DNA from: a virus
DNA length: 31,889 nucleotides
IMG/VR virus record: IMGVR_UViG_3300043437_000549
Coordinates: 1 to 31,889 of that record
Reading direction: 5' to 3' (one strand)
The translations under genes were made by a program, and so were the position numbers. Shown here in pieces: positions 29,987 through 31,889 of the stretch (its first letter is position 1; the number at the start of each line of letters is the position of its first letter). Below the pieces are notes generated by a model. That model made no database searches and was not told where the DNA came from. It saw nothing but the letters and a program-made list of their open reading frames with translations.

Positions 29987-31548
29987 TATGTTCTATGAGA
30001 GAACACGATAAAGAATTTGAAGAACACGTTAAAAAAACTATCGGATTAAAGGATTATGAGTTATTGTTTTACATAAATCCTGGAACACATTCACTTACAG
30101 AATTATATAACAAAGGATTAAAAGAATCCAAGAACAAATACGTTCTTTTCTGTCACAATGATATTAAATATCTTAAATCAGGTTGGGGTAAAAGATATAT
30201 TGAACAACTTGAAAATCAAGATTATGGTATTATTGGACATGCCGGAACTACAAAATTAACTGAAAGTGGTAGATGGTGGGATGATATGCACTTGATGGTA
30301 GGTCAGGTATGGCATCAATATCACGATGAACAATCAGGTAAAACTATGAAATGGGAATCAAAATACTCAGGTAATTTTGGTGAAAATATTATTGAAACAA
30401 TTAATTTAGATGGTTTGGCTTTCTGTGTTAATAAGGATAAAATTAAAGAAAAGTTTGATGAAAATATTAAAGGATTCCACTTTTACGATTTAGATTTTAC
30501 TTTATCTAATCATTTGGCGGGTGTGAAATGTGGTGTTATTTTTAACAACCCTATTTTACATAAATCAATTGGGATGACTAATGAACAATGGGAAACTACA
30601 AGACAACAATTCGTAGATAAATGGTTAAATAGTGGTATTCCATTAGAGATTAAACCTGATAAAATATTTCACGATTTACACGTTAATAAACCTCTAATTA
30701 AAGAACCTAAATTGGCTGTAGTTATTCCAAGTAAAAACAACTACGATTTATTGGAAAGATGTGTTAAATCACTACAACAAACAAAATTTTCTAACTACAA
30801 GATTTATATTGCGGATACTGGTTCATTAAAAGCTACGATTGATAAAATCAAAGAAAATCTATTAAATGATAAAGTGGTATTAAATCAGTATGGTTACTAT
30901 AATTATAGTAAAATTAATAATGATATGGTTAATACATTTATCGATCAGGATAGTGAGTTAGTATTATTTTGTAATGATGATGTTTATGTTAAAGAAGGTG
31001 ATCCAATAACAAGAATGGTTTCAATATATGTTAATAATAAACACGATGTAGGGACAATTGGATTAAGATTACATTTCGGCGAAAGAAGTGGCGATAGAAT
31101 AAATAAAGTTCAACACGGAGGAATTATTTGTTGGATGAATGATAATAGAAAACTTTTATTAACGCATAATGGTATAAATACTTATTGGAATTATGAGCCA
31201 AAAGTTATGAGAGATGTGTTTGGTAATACATTTGCATTTGCTATGGTACCTATGAATGTATGGAAAAGAATTGGTGGTTTAAATGAAAATTATTTAGAAT
31301 GTTTTGAAGATGTTGAGTTTAATGTTAATTGTATTTTAAATGGGAAAACTAATTATTTTATTGGTGATGAATACGCTATTCACGATGAATCATCATCAAG
31401 AAATAAATCAGAAACAAAAATGCAAAGAGAAAGTGTAGATTTTAATAAAGTTACTGAATATATGAGTAAAAACGTAAATGAAAAACTTATGAAACATATT
31501 AAATATAGAAATATTGGAATAAAATTAGAAGATGGGGTGGAAATATGA
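29962..31548 (+). CDS. Two-domain GT-A glycosyltransferase
   Basis: A 528-residue protein with two glycosyltransferase-A domains. Domain 1 (about 5-240): GLSIVCSMRE start, TELYNKGLKESKNKYVLFCHNDIKYL with an N-D-I metal-type motif, and LDGLAFCVNKDKI. Domain 2 (about 247-500): LAVVIPSKNNYDLLERCVKSLQQT, ELVLFCNDDVYV, and FAFAMVPMNVWKRIGGLNENY, a canonical GT2 layout. Two domains in one chain suggest addition of successive or different sugars. The protein overlaps the next glycosyltransferase by ATGA. Acceptor unknown; virion proteins, modified DNA or host glycans are candidates. Confidence 0.8.
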   Translation: MIKNGLSIVCSMREHDKEFEEHVKKTIGLKDYELLFYINPGTHSLTELYNKGLKESKNKYVLFCHNDIKYLKSGWGKRYIEQLENQDYGIIGHAGTTKLTESGRWWDDMHLMVGQVWHQYHDEQSGKTMKWESKYSGNFGENIIETINLDGLAFCVNKDKIKEKFDENIKGFHFYDLDFTLSNHLAGVKCGVIFNNPILHKSIGMTNEQWETTRQQFVDKWLNSGIPLEIKPDKIFHDLHVNKPLIKEPKLAVVIPSKNNYDLLERCVKSLQQTKFSNYKIYIADTGSLKATIDKIKENLLNDKVVLNQYGYYNYSKINNDMVNTFIDQDSELVLFCNDDVYVKEGDPITRMVSIYVNNKHDVGTIGLRLHFGERSGDRINKVQHGGIICWMNDNRKLLLTHNGINTYWNYEPKVMRDVFGNTFAFAMVPMNVWKRIGGLNENYLECFEDVEFNVNCILNGKTNYFIGDEYAIHDESSSRNKSETKMQRESVDFNKVTEYMSKNVNEKLMKHIKYRNIGIKLEDGVEI

Positions 31549-31889
31549 CAAAATTAGGTATCGCATATAATATTTTTGATGACTCAATAGAGTTATTGGA
31601 AAAATCAATTTTATCTGTTAGAAATGTTGCTTATTATATAACGGTAATTTACCAAGACATTTCTAATATGGGTAATCAATCAGAAATTAACTTAAAAGAA
31701 TTACTGACAGAATATAAAAATAAGGGTTTAATTGACTCTTTTTATCTTTATAAACCACAATTAAACGCACCGGTTCCGCATATTAATGAAACAAATAAAA
31801 GAAATATGGGTTTATATGTTTGTCAAGGGGAGGGGTGTACTCATTTTATGTCAATGGATTCAGATGAATTTTATAAAGAAGATGATTTA
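31545..31889 (+). CDS. Glycosyltransferase, N-terminal part (partial)
   Basis: The first 115 codons of a gene that runs off the window. It begins MTKLGIAYNIFDDSIELLEKSI, continues with VAYYITVIYQDISNMGN and contains HFMSMDSDEFYKED near the end of the visible part, a D-x-D sugar-nucleotide motif as in family 92 or related GT-A enzymes. It starts by ATGA overlap with the two-domain glycosyltransferase, so the two are co-translated. Confidence 0.75.
   Translation, partial: MTKLGIAYNIFDDSIELLEKSILSVRNVAYYITVIYQDISNMGNQSEINLKELLTEYKNKGLIDSFYLYKPQLNAPVPHINETNKRNMGLYVCQGEGCTHFMSMDSDEFYKEDDL

Overview
The window is AT-rich, densely packed DNA from a large T4-like tailed phage (myovirus type). It is very probably a phage of a Bacteroidota host. 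The T4-like core is clear: a gp32-like ssDNA-binding protein with a zinc site (8110-8895), a UvsX/RecA-like recombinase (9322-10431), a gp47/SbcD-like nuclease (26319-27104), a probable gp55-like late sigma factor (14235-14948), a SNF2-type helicase end (3-572) and a block of tail/virion structural genes. The host call rests on four points: (i) secreted proteins whose predicted signal peptides all leave Gln at +1, (ii) a type IX secretion (T9SS) C-terminal sorting domain, (iii) almost no Shine-Dalgarno sequences, and (iv) low GC. There are no tRNAs, CRISPR arrays or insertion sequences that I can see, and no gene-free stretch over 300 bases.

Layout. 3-711 (+): end of a helicase gene plus a 52-codon overlapping gene. 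712-7216 (-): a seven-gene run of exported and envelope proteins, in transcription order: a cohesin/dockerin-like T9SS cargo, a small membrane protein, a CsgG-like outer-membrane lipoprotein, a 65-aa membrane protein, a probable outer-membrane beta-barrel, a nested C-type lectin/LamG protein, and a small secreted protein. 7288-7947 (-): a possible lipoprotein with a phage-type N-terminal helix. 8110-10431 (+): gp32, a small acidic protein and UvsX, with hairpin terminators after gp32 and UvsX. 10469-10771 (-): a two-TM protein. 10838-14948 (+): small unknowns, a HAD-like protein with altered catalytic residues, two glycosyltransferases and the sigma-like gene. 14945-26272 (-): the adsorption/virion block, with a BppU-like protein, a 2544-aa repetitive tail fibre, a LamG-containing structural protein, another structural protein and a small tagged protein. 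26319-31889 (+): gp47-like nuclease, several phage unknowns (two look like degenerate HD and P-loop proteins), a two-domain glycosyltransferase and the start of another glycosyltransferase.

How the parts may work together. The + strand genes are mainly DNA replication, recombination, transcription switching and glycosylation; the - strand genes are virion or surface proteins. The most unusual part is 712-7216. It looks like a phage-encoded surface program: an export pore (CsgG-like), an outer-membrane barrel, a lectin and a T9SS-targeted protein with two cohesin-like domains. The lectin and the T9SS protein share a homologous dockerin-like module, so they may assemble with each other or with host surface complexes. 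Functional assignment of this cassette is inference; the domain patterns are read directly from the translated sequence and were not checked by database search.
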